Shown: positions 52,489 to 61,982, counted from the first letter of the stretch. The stretch is 64,000 nucleotides of DNA from JAGLON01 sp041394985 (GCA_041394985.1 JAWLBI010000001.1:3596001-3660000); one strand, 5' to 3'. Translations and numbers: made by a program. The notes: a model not told the origin generated them from the sequence alone.

Positions 52489-53549
52489 CGCAACACCTTT
52501 CGTCCGTACAGCGGCAAAAGCACCTCGACAGTTGTGCCGAGATCTTTCTTACTTTTTATTGTAATTTTCCCGTCGTGGGCATCGACGATGGATTTGACGA
52601 TGGCGAGGCCGAGGCCGGTGCCGGATGATTTTGTCGTGAAAAACGGATCGAACACCTTATCTATATTTTTATCTTCGATACCGGGGCCGCAGTCTTCGAA
52701 TCTGATGCTGGCGTATTTGTCGCTCGTTTCCTCCATCGTAACGCGAATTGTCGATCCGCGCGGCGACACCTGGACGGAGTTGAGCAGGATGTTGAGAGTC
52801 ATCTCGTGTATTTTCTCTTCGTCGCCGCTGATATTAGAGCCGTTGCAGATGTCGGAGAAAACGGAAATCCCTTCGCGGTTGGCGTGCGCCTCGATTTGTT
52901 TGACGCTGCGGCGAATCGTTTCGGAGAGATCGATTCGCGTTTTTCTGGTTTCTCGAGGGCGTGCGAAGGCGAGGAATTCGGTGATGGTCGCATCCATACG
53001 TTTGACTTCTTTGATGAGGATGGAATTGAATTCGGCTCGCTCCCGGTCGGATGTTTGGTCGTCGTTAATGATTTCAATGGCGCCTTTGATAGAGGCGAGC
53101 GGGTTTTTTATTTCATGCGCGACACCGGCGGCAATTTGTCCGACGCGAGACAATTGTTTTGACCGTTCCAATTGCAGACGCATGTCTTCTTGTTTTTTGC
53201 GAGCCAGTAATTCTCGTTCGACCAGCCCGCCGGTCAGTCCGGCAATGGCGAAATAAAAGAGGATTTCGACCATTTCACCGGCGAAGTTGTGTTCGCCAAG
53301 ATCGGAGCCGAAAATCAGCGGCATGACCAACACGGAAATCGTCGTTGCGACATACAATCCGCCTCGGATGCCGAACCAGATGGCCGCGATGACAATGGGG
53401 ATATAGCAGAAGCGTCCGTGAATGGCGTGAATCCAGTGAGAATCTCCGAAAATCGGTTCGAGGATGATGCCGTAGTGGATGCCGAGCGTCAGGGCGGTGA
53501 TGGCGCCGATGATGCCGACTTTGATTTTTTCCGCAACTGTGATATTCAC
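52485..53549 (-). CDS. Membrane sensor histidine kinase (NtrB/ZraS-like partner)
   Basis: 354 aa from the GTG at 53549, preceded by GGAG; a TTG at 53576 would add nine residues. Three or four TM helices lie in residues 10-120 with very short loops ('LGIHYGIIL', 'CYIPIVIAAIWFGIRGG'), so no large periplasmic sensor domain exists. H-box 'GVAHEIKNPLASIKG' has His near 145; N-box 'NILLNSVQ', then 'EDCGPGI', 'FFTTKSSGTGLGL'. It phosphorylates the NtrC-type regulator. With metal efflux genes opposite, it may sense envelope metal or stress within the membrane; this is inference. Confidence 0.9.
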   Translation of the reverse strand: MNITVAEKIKVGIIGAITALTLGIHYGIILEPIFGDSHWIHAIHGRFCYIPIVIAAIWFGIRGGLYVATTISVLVMPLIFGSDLGEHNFAGEMVEILFYFAIAGLTGGLVERELLARKKQEDMRLQLERSKQLSRVGQIAAGVAHEIKNPLASIKGAIEIINDDQTSDRERAEFNSILIKEVKRMDATITEFLAFARPRETRKTRIDLSETIRRSVKQIEAHANREGISVFSDICNGSNISGDEEKIHEMTLNILLNSVQVSPRGSTIRVTMEETSDKYASIRFEDCGPGIEDKNIDKVFDPFFTTKSSGTGLGLAIVKSIVDAHDGKITIKSKKDLGTTVEVLLPLYGRKVLR

Positions 53550-53626
53550 CGTACAATATTCTCCAAATTTCTTCAAAATCAGAGCAAGCGCTGTGCCTTA
53601 TTGAACCGGGTCCGGAAAAACTGATA

Positions 53627-53651
53627 TAATGCATTAATTATTAATGCATTA
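53627..53651. promoter_or_regulatory. Perfect 25-bp dyad between divergent units, candidate enhancer
   Basis: TAATGCATTAAT, one base, ATTAATGCATTA. It lies about 80 bases before the kinase start and about 170 bases before the sigma54-like element, a typical distance for an NtrC-class activator site. Confidence 0.55.
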
Positions 53652-53817
53652 CAGGCACAGAACGGGTTTGACATACTCAATCATATAAGAAAATATGAAC
53701 AAATTTAAACAAAAATCAACAATATTCTACACAAATAGAGAATATTATTCAATAACCGCTTATTCACCACCAAAATGACTTGACTATTGTATTATATAGC
53801 AATGACTTAAATGTTTT

Positions 53818-53831
53818 GGCACACTCTTTGA
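53818..53831 (+). promoter_or_regulatory. Weak sigma54-like -24/-12 element
   Basis: TTGGCAC, then TTGAC; GG and the second G are spaced by ten bases as required, but the -12 GC reads GA. The initiation point would fall almost on the ATG at 53846, which is a problem for this call. Confidence 0.3.
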
Positions 53832-53845
53832 CTATGTAATAAGGT

Positions 53846-55165
53846 ATGAAAAATCGGCAACGCATATTTGGCCTTTTATTGTATATGGTTGGGTTTTACC
53901 TGCTCATGTTGGGAGTTTCAGGGAATTCATTTGGGCAGGACGCCTCCGGATTGGTGACACTGGAGGACTATATCGCTCTCGCCCGCCAAAATAATTCGGA
54001 GATTAGGGCAGCATTTGAAAACTGGCAGGCAAAGAGATATCGTGCCGGATACGCCGGGGCACTGCCAAATCCGGAGTTATCGTTCGGGCATTTCGTCGAA
54101 CCGATTCAGACTCGCGTGGGGCCTCAGGAAAATAGATTCGGAATCCGGCAGAGTCTCCCCTGGTTCGGGACTCTGGGCGCCAAGAAAGACATGGCAAAAT
54201 TCGATGCCGCTCGCCAGGAACAATCTTACGAGGCTGCCTACTTGCGAGTGGTTTTCAATGTAAAGAGGGCCTACTACGATTATTACTTGCTCGGCCGTGA
54301 GATCGAACTGACCGATGCAAACATCGCGCTCCTGAAATACTGGGAAGCGGTTATCGAAACCCGTTATACGACAGGCAAGGCATCTCAATCGGATTTTATT
54401 CAGACACAAATCAAGCGGTCGTTGTTGGAGAATCGCCGGGACGAACTTCTGGATGGCATCGAGCCGATGCGGCAGCGTATCCGGTCATTATTAAACATTG
54501 AAACAAGTGACAGCCTTCCCTTTCCGACACAAGTCGATGATGTCGATTTTGCCATTACGTTTGATACCGCCTGGGCGGCGGTGAGTAAAAATAATCCCGA
54601 CATCAATGCGGCGCTGGCAATGATTGAAGCATCGCGGGCGCAGGGGCGTCTGGCCGGGAAGGCATCTCTGCCGAATATGATGGTCGGCGTCGATTATCTC
54701 CAGACCGGGCCCGCAATTGATCCGACGATGCCGGGAAGCGGCACTGATCCGTGGAGCATCAACGTCGGTTTGTCTCTGCCGATCTGGTTGGGAGCAAATA
54801 AAGCAAAGAAAAATGAGGCGCGTGCATCGCTGCACGCAGCACAGCAGCAGCATATCGGCGAACAAAACCGGGTGCGTACCGAAGTAGCGAATATCTACGG
54901 TGATATCGAATCGGCCCGGCGCACCGTCGAGCTGTATAGAGAGACTATCATCCCCCAGACGCGGCAATTACTCGATGTCGTGTTTGCCGGATACGAATCC
55001 GGTTCGGAAGACATTCAGGCATTATTATCGGCCCAGCGGCAATTACTCGAGGCGCAGTTCGCGTATGAAGAGGCTCGCGTAAAACTTGCGGTCTCGATCG
55101 CCATGATGGAATCCCTGATGGGCGGACATAAAGTTATGAGCATTCAGACAAGGAGTGAACAATGA
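53846..55165 (+). CDS. TolC-family outer-membrane efflux channel (CusC/CzcC-like)
   Basis: 439 aa with a signal peptide ending near 'FGQDAS'. Two outer-membrane-factor repeats of long helices with beta segments: 'LTLEDYIALARQNNSEIRAA' start (first letters differ), 'NPELSFGHFVEP', 'GIRQSLPWFGTLGAKKDMA', and the second half 'NPDINAALAMIEASRAQGRL' with 'INVGLSLPIW'. Family role: trimeric channel that couples to CusB/CusA. It overlaps the next gene by four bases (ATGA), so it opens a four-gene metal efflux operon. Confidence 0.9.
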   Translation: MKNRQRIFGLLLYMVGFYLLMLGVSGNSFGQDASGLVTLEDYIALARQNNSEIRAAFENWQAKRYRAGYAGALPNPELSFGHFVEPIQTRVGPQENRFGIRQSLPWFGTLGAKKDMAKFDAARQEQSYEAAYLRVVFNVKRAYYDYYLLGREIELTDANIALLKYWEAVIETRYTTGKASQSDFIQTQIKRSLLENRRDELLDGIEPMRQRIRSLLNIETSDSLPFPTQVDDVDFAITFDTAWAAVSKNNPDINAALAMIEASRAQGRLAGKASLPNMMVGVDYLQTGPAIDPTMPGSGTDPWSINVGLSLPIWLGANKAKKNEARASLHAAQQQHIGEQNRVRTEVANIYGDIESARRTVELYRETIIPQTRQLLDVVFAGYESGSEDIQALLSAQRQLLEAQFAYEEARVKLAVSIAMMESLMGGHKVMSIQTRSEQ

Positions 55166-55641
55166 AACGCATGAATTGTTTTTTAATATGTTTCGCAGTC
55201 GTCCTCTTTTCCCTGTCACCGGTTTTGGCCGGCGATTCAGAAAAGGCTTCCGATAAGCCCGCCGAATTCAAACATCAGACGCTGTGCCCGGTCATGGGCG
55301 GCAAGATAGATTCGACCGCCTACACCGATATTCAGGGCCAGCGTGTTTATCACTGTTGCCCCATGTGCACCGCCAAGATCAAGGCCGATCCGGACAAATA
55401 TTTTGAACAGGCAGAGAAAGACGGAATCGTTTTCGAAAACATCCAGACGACCTGCCCGGTATCCGGCGAGACGCTGAAAAACAAGGATACGATGATTCAT
55501 TACAAAGGCCGCACCGTATATTTCTGCTGCCCCGGTTGTATCCCAACATTCGAAAAGTCGCCCGAGAAGTACCTCATGGTGATGGATAAAGCGGCACATG
55601 AAGAAGCGGCCGAGGATAATCACCCGCATCACAATCACTAA
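55162..55641 (+). CDS. Exported double TRASH/YHS-like metal-binding protein
   Basis: 159 aa. Signal peptide 1-23. Two similar Cys-rich units: 'LCPVMGGKIDSTAYTD...VYHCCPMCTAKI' (residues 35-75) and 'TCPVSGETLKNKDTMIH...VYFCCPGCIPTF' (about 95-135). Each has one Cys near a Pro-Val and a later C-C-P-x-C cluster, the TRASH/YHS pattern used for copper or other soft metals. The tail 'NHPHHNH' adds His ligands. Placed between the channel and adaptor genes, it probably delivers or buffers metal in the periplasm (a CusF-like role); the specific metal is not proven. Confidence 0.8.
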   Translation: MKRMNCFLICFAVVLFSLSPVLAGDSEKASDKPAEFKHQTLCPVMGGKIDSTAYTDIQGQRVYHCCPMCTAKIKADPDKYFEQAEKDGIVFENIQTTCPVSGETLKNKDTMIHYKGRTVYFCCPGCIPTFEKSPEKYLMVMDKAAHEEAAEDNHPHHNH

Positions 55642-55683
55642 GTGCAATGAAATGAGAGTAGAAAAAACCAAGGAGAACAAGTA

Positions 55684-57594
55684 ATGAGTCAGTCAACACA
55701 GCAAAACACGAATAGCCCGCGCTTCTTGCGAGGGCGGGGCGCATTCATTATCGGCGCAATAGTGTTGGGTCTGGCAGCGTTTTCCCTGGGATTTTTCCTC
55801 TCTCCGGATTCAACGCCGGATACGACGATGGCAGAACATCAGCACGGTGCGACGGGACAGTCCGAGCCAACCGTGTGGACCTGTTCGATGCACCCGCAAA
55901 TCAAGCTTCCCAAGCCGGGCAAATGCCCGATTTGTTTCATGGAATTGATCCCGGTCGAAACCGGCGGTAATCAGGGCGATGCGCCGATTCTGACACTCTC
56001 GGACGCCGCAAAGCAAATCGCTCGTATCCAGACTGCCCCGGTGCGGCGGGCATTTCAGTCTGCCGAAATAAATCTGACCGGCAAACTGACTGTCGATGAA
56101 ACACGGCTTACGAAAGTGACTGCTCGCTTTCCCGGTCGCATCGATCGCTTGTATGCCGATTATACCGGCATGCGCATCAACAATGGCGAAAGTTTGGCGG
56201 ATATCTATTCGCCCGAACTCATCTCGGCCGAGCAGGAATTGATACAGGCGGTAAAATTCAAGAAGCAGTTGCCTGGTGATGCCTCGCCTGTCCTTCGCAA
56301 GACAGCCGATGCGACCATTAAGGCATCGCGCGAAAAACTCCGCCAATGGGGTCTGACCGATGTGCAGATTTCAGTCATCGAGGACAGCGATGAATACTAT
56401 GAATACATGACGATATCATCTCCGTCAAGCGGCACAGTGCTGGAAAAGAATGTCGTCGAAGGGGCATACGTATCGACCGGGCAGGCGCTATACACAATTG
56501 CCGATCTCAATATGCTCTGGATTAATTTACAGGCATATGAGTCAGATGTCGTCTGGCTGACTGAAGGGCAGTCGGTTTCATTTACCGTCAATGCCATTCC
56601 CGACAGGCGATTCGAAGGCACGATCGATTTTATCGACCCCATCGTTGATCCCGGCAGCCGCACGGTTAGAGTGCGGGCGGTTGTCGATAATGCCAAGGAT
56701 ATACTCAAGCCGGATATGTTCGTCCGCGCGATGATCGCATCACGCATTAATAAAAACGGCACTGTCATTTCTGGAAATCAGAGTAGCGCTTCCTTATCCG
56801 ATGCGCCTCTCCTGATTCCTGCCTCGGCGCCGCTCATAACCGGGAAGCGAGCGATTGTGTATGTGGCCACTGATGGTGACAACGGCACGAGTTATGAAGG
56901 CAAAGAAATCATTCTCGGGCCTAAGGCGGGCGATTTTTATGTCGTTGCCGAGGGTCTCTCCGAGGGCGAACAGGTTGTCGTCAACGGCGCATTCAAAATC
57001 GACAGCGAATTGCAGATACAGGCGAAGTCGAGCATGATGTCTCCCGATAGAGATATGACTATACCGGCAATCGCGACTCAGGTAATACAAACTTCGAAAC
57101 CATCGCAGATGAAAATGGCTGAGAGTGAGGAGACGATTCGCGCCTTGACACCGATGTACGACGCCTATTTCGATTTACAGATGGCGCTGGCCAATGATAA
57201 TCTCGATGAAGCCAAAGCCGCCTATAATAAACTGACTCAGAAAATCGAAAGCGTGGACATGGGATTGTTCTCCATGGACGGTCATATGAAGTGGATGGAA
57301 ATCTATAATGCCATGCTCAAAGAAACGCGCCGCGGCTCGAAGGCCGATAATATCGAATCGGCTCGCGATGCGTTCTTCTATCTGTCCAATACGATGATCG
57401 ACGTGCACGATACCTTCGGGCATGCGCCGGAGGAGAAATATTTTCTGGCTTTCTGCCCGATGGCCCGCAACAACACCGGCGCGCACTGGCTGCAGAAGGC
57501 GAATATCATCTGGAACAGCTTCTGGGGAGATAAAATGCTCCGCTGCGGCGAAATTCAGGATTCGACTGAGTCAATTCTCCGGGAGGGTAAATAA
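55684..57594 (+). CDS. RND efflux adaptor (CusB-like) with metal-binding head and DUF3347-type tail
   Basis: 636 aa, AAGGAG site. N-terminal membrane anchor (18-38), then a heavy-metal-binding module 'WTCSMHPQIKLPKPGKCPIC' ending 'FMELIPVE' (about 60-95). The adaptor body (100-440) has 'KVTARFPGRIDRLYADYTG', 'SPSSGTVLEKNVVEGAYVS' and 'IDPIVDPGSRTVRVRAVVDN' (one residue shorter in places). Residues about 485-630 resemble the DUF3347 domain, ending 'FCPMARNNTGAHWLQ' and 'KMLRCGEIQDS'. Such tails bind copper. It bridges the CusA-like pump and the TolC-type channel. Confidence 0.9.
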   Translation: MSQSTQQNTNSPRFLRGRGAFIIGAIVLGLAAFSLGFFLSPDSTPDTTMAEHQHGATGQSEPTVWTCSMHPQIKLPKPGKCPICFMELIPVETGGNQGDAPILTLSDAAKQIARIQTAPVRRAFQSAEINLTGKLTVDETRLTKVTARFPGRIDRLYADYTGMRINNGESLADIYSPELISAEQELIQAVKFKKQLPGDASPVLRKTADATIKASREKLRQWGLTDVQISVIEDSDEYYEYMTISSPSSGTVLEKNVVEGAYVSTGQALYTIADLNMLWINLQAYESDVVWLTEGQSVSFTVNAIPDRRFEGTIDFIDPIVDPGSRTVRVRAVVDNAKDILKPDMFVRAMIASRINKNGTVISGNQSSASLSDAPLLIPASAPLITGKRAIVYVATDGDNGTSYEGKEIILGPKAGDFYVVAEGLSEGEQVVVNGAFKIDSELQIQAKSSMMSPDRDMTIPAIATQVIQTSKPSQMKMAESEETIRALTPMYDAYFDLQMALANDNLDEAKAAYNKLTQKIESVDMGLFSMDGHMKWMEIYNAMLKETRRGSKADNIESARDAFFYLSNTMIDVHDTFGHAPEEKYFLAFCPMARNNTGAHWLQKANIIWNSFWGDKMLRCGEIQDSTESILREGK

Positions 57595-57597
57595 ATC

Positions 57598-60500
57598 ATG
57601 TCCTACCCGGACTATCCATTCGATGCCAAACCGAAGTCGATCCTCGATAGGGCAATCGCATACTGCCTCGATAATAAGTTAGTCGTTTTCCTGGCGGTCT
57701 TGATTTTAATCGCCTGGGGCATCATGGTCGCGCCGTTCGATTGGAAACTGGGCGGATTGCCTCGCAATCCGGTCCCGGTCGACGCCATTCCCGATATCGG
57801 AGAAAATCAGCAGATTGTGTTCACCGAGTGGATGGGCCGCTCGCCGCAGGATATCGAAGACCAAATTACCTATCCCCTGACAACCTCGCTTCTGGGCATT
57901 CCCGGCGTGAAGACGATTCGCAGTTATTCGTATCTCGGATTCTCTACCATTTATGTGATTTTCAAGGAAGATGTCGAGTTTTACTGGTCGCGCTCGCGAG
58001 TGCTGGAAAAACTGAATTCTCTGCCGGCGGGAACACTGCCTGAGGGCGTCCAGCCATCGCTCGGACCGGATGCGACCGCATTAGGGCAGGTGTTCTGGTA
58101 TACGCTGGAAGGTCGCGACAAAGACGGCAATCCAACCGGTGGATGGGATTTACATGAACTGCGCACGATCCAGGATTACACGGTTAAGTATGCCCTGCAA
58201 TCGGCCGAGGGTGTATCCGAGGTCGCATCCATCGGCGGGCATGTGCGCGAATATCAGATCGATGTCGATCCCGATGCCATGCAGACATATGGGATTACTC
58301 TGCCCGAAGTTTTCAATGCCGTCAAGATGTCGAATATCGATGTGGGGGCTCGGACAATAGAAATCAACAAGGCCGAGTATGTCATTCGAGGTATCGGTTT
58401 TATCAAAGGCGTCAAGGATATTGAAGAGACTGTCATACGACAGGTCAGGAACACTCCGATTCGCATTGCCGATATCGCGCATATCGGTATCGGTCCGGCA
58501 TTCCGGCGCGGGGCGCTGGACAAGGGCGGGGCCGAGGCGGTCGGCGGAGTCGTTGTCGTTCGCTTCGGCGAAAACCCGCTGGCAACGATCAATCATGTCA
58601 AAGAAGTGATCGAGAGAATATCGCCGAGTCTTCCGTCAAAGATTTTGTCTGACGGCACCGAGTCTAAAGTCACGATCGTGCCGTTTTATGATCGCAGCGG
58701 ATTGATATATGAAACGCTGGGAACGCTGAACACCGCATTGACCGATGAAATACTGGTGACGATTATCGTGCTCATTATGATGGTGATGCACCTGCGGAGT
58801 TCATTGTTGATTTCGGGGCTGATGCCGTTGACGGTGCTGGTCGTGTTCATCGCCATGAAACTGTTTTCGGTCGACGCCAATATCGTGGCATTGTCGGGGA
58901 TTGCGATTGCCATCGGTACGATTGTCGATATGGGAATTGTCGTGACCGAAAATATGCTGAAGCACCTCGACCGCGCCCCCGCCGGCATGAATTTGCGCGA
59001 TATCATTTATAACGGCGTATCCGAAGTCGGTAGCGCAGTGCTGACGGCGGTCGCCACCACGGTCGTGTCGTTCTTGCCGGTGTTCACGATGGAGGCGGCC
59101 GAGGGGAAACTGTTCAAGCCGTTGGCATATACCAAGACATTCGCATTAGCGGCATCGGTCTTTATTGCATTGCTGATTATTCCACCAGTGGCGCATTTAT
59201 TATTCAGGAAGCGGTTGTCGAGGTCGACCGAATCACGAATCATCCCTGCGGTACTTATAGTAATCGCGGTTACGACGTTTATCTTCTCATTCTGGTGGAC
59301 CGGTAGTGGATTGATATTACTTGCGGCCTATTTATTTATCAAACCAAGCCTGCCGGAAAAAATTCAGGTCAAGTTGCCAATCTATATCAATTATGCCATC
59401 ATGCTAGTCGTGGCGGGCATCCTGTCGCATCATTGGATGCCACTGGGTATTGAAATCGGTGAGATTCTCAATTTCATCTTTGTGGTGATATTATTGTTAG
59501 GGCTTCTTTGGTTCTTTCGACTGCTCATCAATTCCTACGAGACGATCCTCGGCTGGTGCCTCGAGCATAAGACGCTGTTCTTACTGATTCCCGCACTCGT
59601 CATTATGATGGGATTATCGATCTGGTTTGGCATTGACTCCCTGTTTGGATTTATGCCGGACTGGGTGCGGTCGTCTTCGCCATATGTCGCAATGCATCAT
59701 GCCTTCCCCGGCCTCGGCAAAGAGTTCATGCCGGACCTCGATGAAGGCTCCTATCTCTACATGCCGACAACCATGCCGCACGCCTCGATTGGGGAGGCGC
59801 TGGATGTGCTGCAATATCAGGACAAGGCATTCAATGCCATCCCTGAGATAGAATCGGCGGTCGGGAAAATCGGCCGTGTCGACTCGCCGCTCGACCCCGC
59901 CCCTATCTCGATGATCGAAACGATCATTACATACAAAAGCGAGTACATCCTTGACAAAGACGGCGATCGGATGAAATTCCGATTTGAAGACGGCGATTTT
60001 GTTCGCGATGAGAATGGCGCATTAATACCTGACGATGGCGGCCGCCCGTATCGCCAGTGGAGAGACCTAATTAAGACTCCGGATGATATCTGGGAAGAGA
60101 TTCGCAAGGCCGGACAAATCCCCGGCACCACCTCGGCGCCGAAACTCCAGCCGATTGCAGCTCGTATCGTCATGCTGCAATCGGGCATGCGCGCTCCGAT
60201 GGGCGTCAAAGTCATGGGACACTCGCTGGAGGATATTGAACAAGCGGCTCTTGAGATTGAGCGAGAATTAAAAGAAGTCCCCTCGATTGAACCCGCGACC
60301 GTTATCGCCGACCGGGTTGTCGGCAAACCGTACCTGGAAATTAATATCGACCGCGAGGCCATCGCCCGGTATGGCCTGCATATCCGACAGGTGCAGGATA
60401 TCATTGAGGTCGCTATCGGCGGCAAGAAGACAACAACTACCGTTGAGGGGCGGGAGCGGTATCCGGTGCGGGTGCGCTATCCTCGCGAGTTGCGAGGGTC

Positions 60501-61377
60501 GGTTGACGATATTAAAAACATTCTCGTTCCGACACCACAGGGCGCGCAGATTCCTTTGGGAGAACTGGCATCAATCGATTATGTCCGCGGCCCGATGGTG
60601 ATAAAATCAGAAAATACTTTCCTCGTCGGTTATGTGATATTCGACAAGAAGCCGGGCTTCGCCGAGGTCGATGTCGTCAATCAGGCGAATGAATATCTGC
60701 GTGGCCAATTGGCGGCCAATACATTGAAACTGCCGGATGGCGTCAATTTCCAATTCGCGGGCAGTTATGAAAATCAGGTCCGCTCGGAGAAGCGGCTTTC
60801 GGTAGTTATACCGCTGGCGCTGGTTATCATCTTTCTTATACTGTATTTCCAGTTCAAGCGGGTATCCGTCAGCCTGCTGGTTTTTTCAGGTGTGTTTATC
60901 GCCTGGTCGGGTGGATTCCTTATGCTCTGGCTGTATGGGCAGGACTGGTTTCTCAATCTGTCATTATTCGGTATTGATTTACGACACATCTTCCAGATTC
61001 AGACCTATAATTTATCGGTGGCTGTCTGGGTCGGATTTCTTGCCTTGTTTGGCATTGCCACCGATGACGGTGTGGTCATCTCGACCTACCTGACACAGGT
61101 ATTCGAGCGCGAAAAGCCGGCGACAATCGCCGATATCCGCCAAGCCACAATCGAGGCCGGGAAGCGGCGTATCCGCCCGGCCCTGATGACAACGGCGACG
61201 ACGATTCTGGCCTTACTGCCGGTGTTGACCTCGACAGGTCGAGGGTCGGATATCATGGTACCTATGGCCATTCCATCGTTCGGCGGCATGACGGTAGCAT
61301 TAATTACTGTATTCACCGTACCGGTGCTGTATTGCGCCATCGAGGAATATCGCCTGAAAATAAAAAAGGCGGGATAA
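57598..61377 (+). CDS. CusA-like heavy-metal RND efflux pump, extended form
   Basis: 1259 aa, about 200 longer than E. coli CusA (1047). Family hallmarks: 'FTEWMGRSPQDIEDQITYPL', 'RSYSYLGFSTIYVIF', TM4 proton-relay Asp in 'GTIVDMGIVVTENM', 'GKEFMPDLDEGSYLYMPTTM', 'LQSGMRAPMGVKVMG' and 'GIATDDGVVISTYL'. The Met in 'YMPTTM' matches one of the periplasmic metal-binding methionines of CusA. Extra material: about 100 residues at 540-640 with about four added hydrophobic segments, a charged insert near 780-820, and an added loop near 1115-1130. It probably exports Cu(I)/Ag(I) with the two genes upstream. Confidence 0.92.
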   Translation: MSYPDYPFDAKPKSILDRAIAYCLDNKLVVFLAVLILIAWGIMVAPFDWKLGGLPRNPVPVDAIPDIGENQQIVFTEWMGRSPQDIEDQITYPLTTSLLGIPGVKTIRSYSYLGFSTIYVIFKEDVEFYWSRSRVLEKLNSLPAGTLPEGVQPSLGPDATALGQVFWYTLEGRDKDGNPTGGWDLHELRTIQDYTVKYALQSAEGVSEVASIGGHVREYQIDVDPDAMQTYGITLPEVFNAVKMSNIDVGARTIEINKAEYVIRGIGFIKGVKDIEETVIRQVRNTPIRIADIAHIGIGPAFRRGALDKGGAEAVGGVVVVRFGENPLATINHVKEVIERISPSLPSKILSDGTESKVTIVPFYDRSGLIYETLGTLNTALTDEILVTIIVLIMMVMHLRSSLLISGLMPLTVLVVFIAMKLFSVDANIVALSGIAIAIGTIVDMGIVVTENMLKHLDRAPAGMNLRDIIYNGVSEVGSAVLTAVATTVVSFLPVFTMEAAEGKLFKPLAYTKTFALAASVFIALLIIPPVAHLLFRKRLSRSTESRIIPAVLIVIAVTTFIFSFWWTGSGLILLAAYLFIKPSLPEKIQVKLPIYINYAIMLVVAGILSHHWMPLGIEIGEILNFIFVVILLLGLLWFFRLLINSYETILGWCLEHKTLFLLIPALVIMMGLSIWFGIDSLFGFMPDWVRSSSPYVAMHHAFPGLGKEFMPDLDEGSYLYMPTTMPHASIGEALDVLQYQDKAFNAIPEIESAVGKIGRVDSPLDPAPISMIETIITYKSEYILDKDGDRMKFRFEDGDFVRDENGALIPDDGGRPYRQWRDLIKTPDDIWEEIRKAGQIPGTTSAPKLQPIAARIVMLQSGMRAPMGVKVMGHSLEDIEQAALEIERELKEVPSIEPATVIADRVVGKPYLEINIDREAIARYGLHIRQVQDIIEVAIGGKKTTTTVEGRERYPVRVRYPRELRGSVDDIKNILVPTPQGAQIPLGELASIDYVRGPMVIKSENTFLVGYVIFDKKPGFAEVDVVNQANEYLRGQLAANTLKLPDGVNFQFAGSYENQVRSEKRLSVVIPLALVIIFLILYFQFKRVSVSLLVFSGVFIAWSGGFLMLWLYGQDWFLNLSLFGIDLRHIFQIQTYNLSVAVWVGFLALFGIATDDGVVISTYLTQVFEREKPATIADIRQATIEAGKRRIRPALMTTATTILALLPVLTSTGRGSDIMVPMAIPSFGGMTVALITVFTVPVLYCAIEEYRLKIKKAG

Positions 61378-61388
61378 TTCCCGCCTTT
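61362..61388. terminator. Bidirectional terminator between cusA-like and PilZ genes
   Basis: AAAGGCGGGA, TAAT, TCCCGCCTTT. It overlaps the pump's stop codon and has a T6 tail on the minus strand, a shorter one on the plus strand. Confidence 0.75.
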
Positions 61389-61412
61389 GCAGCTTGGCCC
61401 ATATATAAATGG

Positions 61413-61982
61413 CTATTTTTTCATCTTCTTCGTTGTCTTTGTCGATTTCGCGGTCTTGGCGGTCTTGCCCGTTTTGGTCGTCTTGGTCGTCTTGGCCTTC
61501 GGTTTCGTTTCCACTTTCGTTTCCATCGGATTCATGCGGGCATTAATAATCTTTTCGGCCCGTTCGACATGGCTCTCGATTGAATTGATGACCGCCTCGG
61601 TTTCGGCCGAGCGATGCTCGACGCCTTCATTTGCCTCGAATGAGGTCGGGAAAGAGGCAGCACTCATCAGCCGATCGATCTTTGCCATTCCGGTCAAAGA
61701 AATATCCTCGAACGTAAAACCGGAGACATACAAATCGGGATTGACATCTTTTCGGCACCAGAGCGATTTCGCCTTGAACTCGAGCGGCTTATCGTTGTAC
61801 CATGACTTGGGAAGATCGACGGTGAAATTAAATTCGATGGCCCTGGAAATCGGATCAGTCGAACAGAGGCGAATGCCGCCGCGCGAAATATCTACGGCTC
61901 GACCGACAGCCTTACCGGTTTTCGTATCTTTCACCTGCAGATAATACAACAGGTTTTTTCGCTCGTATCGTCTTTCTTCCAT
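61413..61982 (-). CDS. PilZ-domain protein with Lys/Thr-rich tail
   Basis: 189 aa, GGGAG site. PilZ domain at residues 1-105 with the c-di-GMP signature 'ERRYERKN' (RxxxR) and 'VDISRGGIRL' (D/NxSxxG). The last 45 residues are low complexity, alternating Lys and Thr with Ala and Gly ('KAKTTKTTKTGKTAKTAKST' type), and strongly basic. The tail could bind nucleic acid or an acidic surface. It is likely a c-di-GMP receptor; the output partner is unknown. Convergent with the metal efflux operon. Confidence 0.85.
   Translation of the reverse strand: MEERRYERKNLLYYLQVKDTKTGKAVGRAVDISRGGIRLCSTDPISRAIEFNFTVDLPKSWYNDKPLEFKAKSLWCRKDVNPDLYVSGFTFEDISLTGMAKIDRLMSAASFPTSFEANEGVEHRSAETEAVINSIESHVERAEKIINARMNPMETKVETKPKAKTTKTTKTGKTAKTAKSTKTTKKMKK

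Noticed and set aside
53776..53800. TTGACT...TATATA as a sigma70 promoter of the efflux operon
   Set aside because: Only eight bases separate the two boxes, too short for sigma70.
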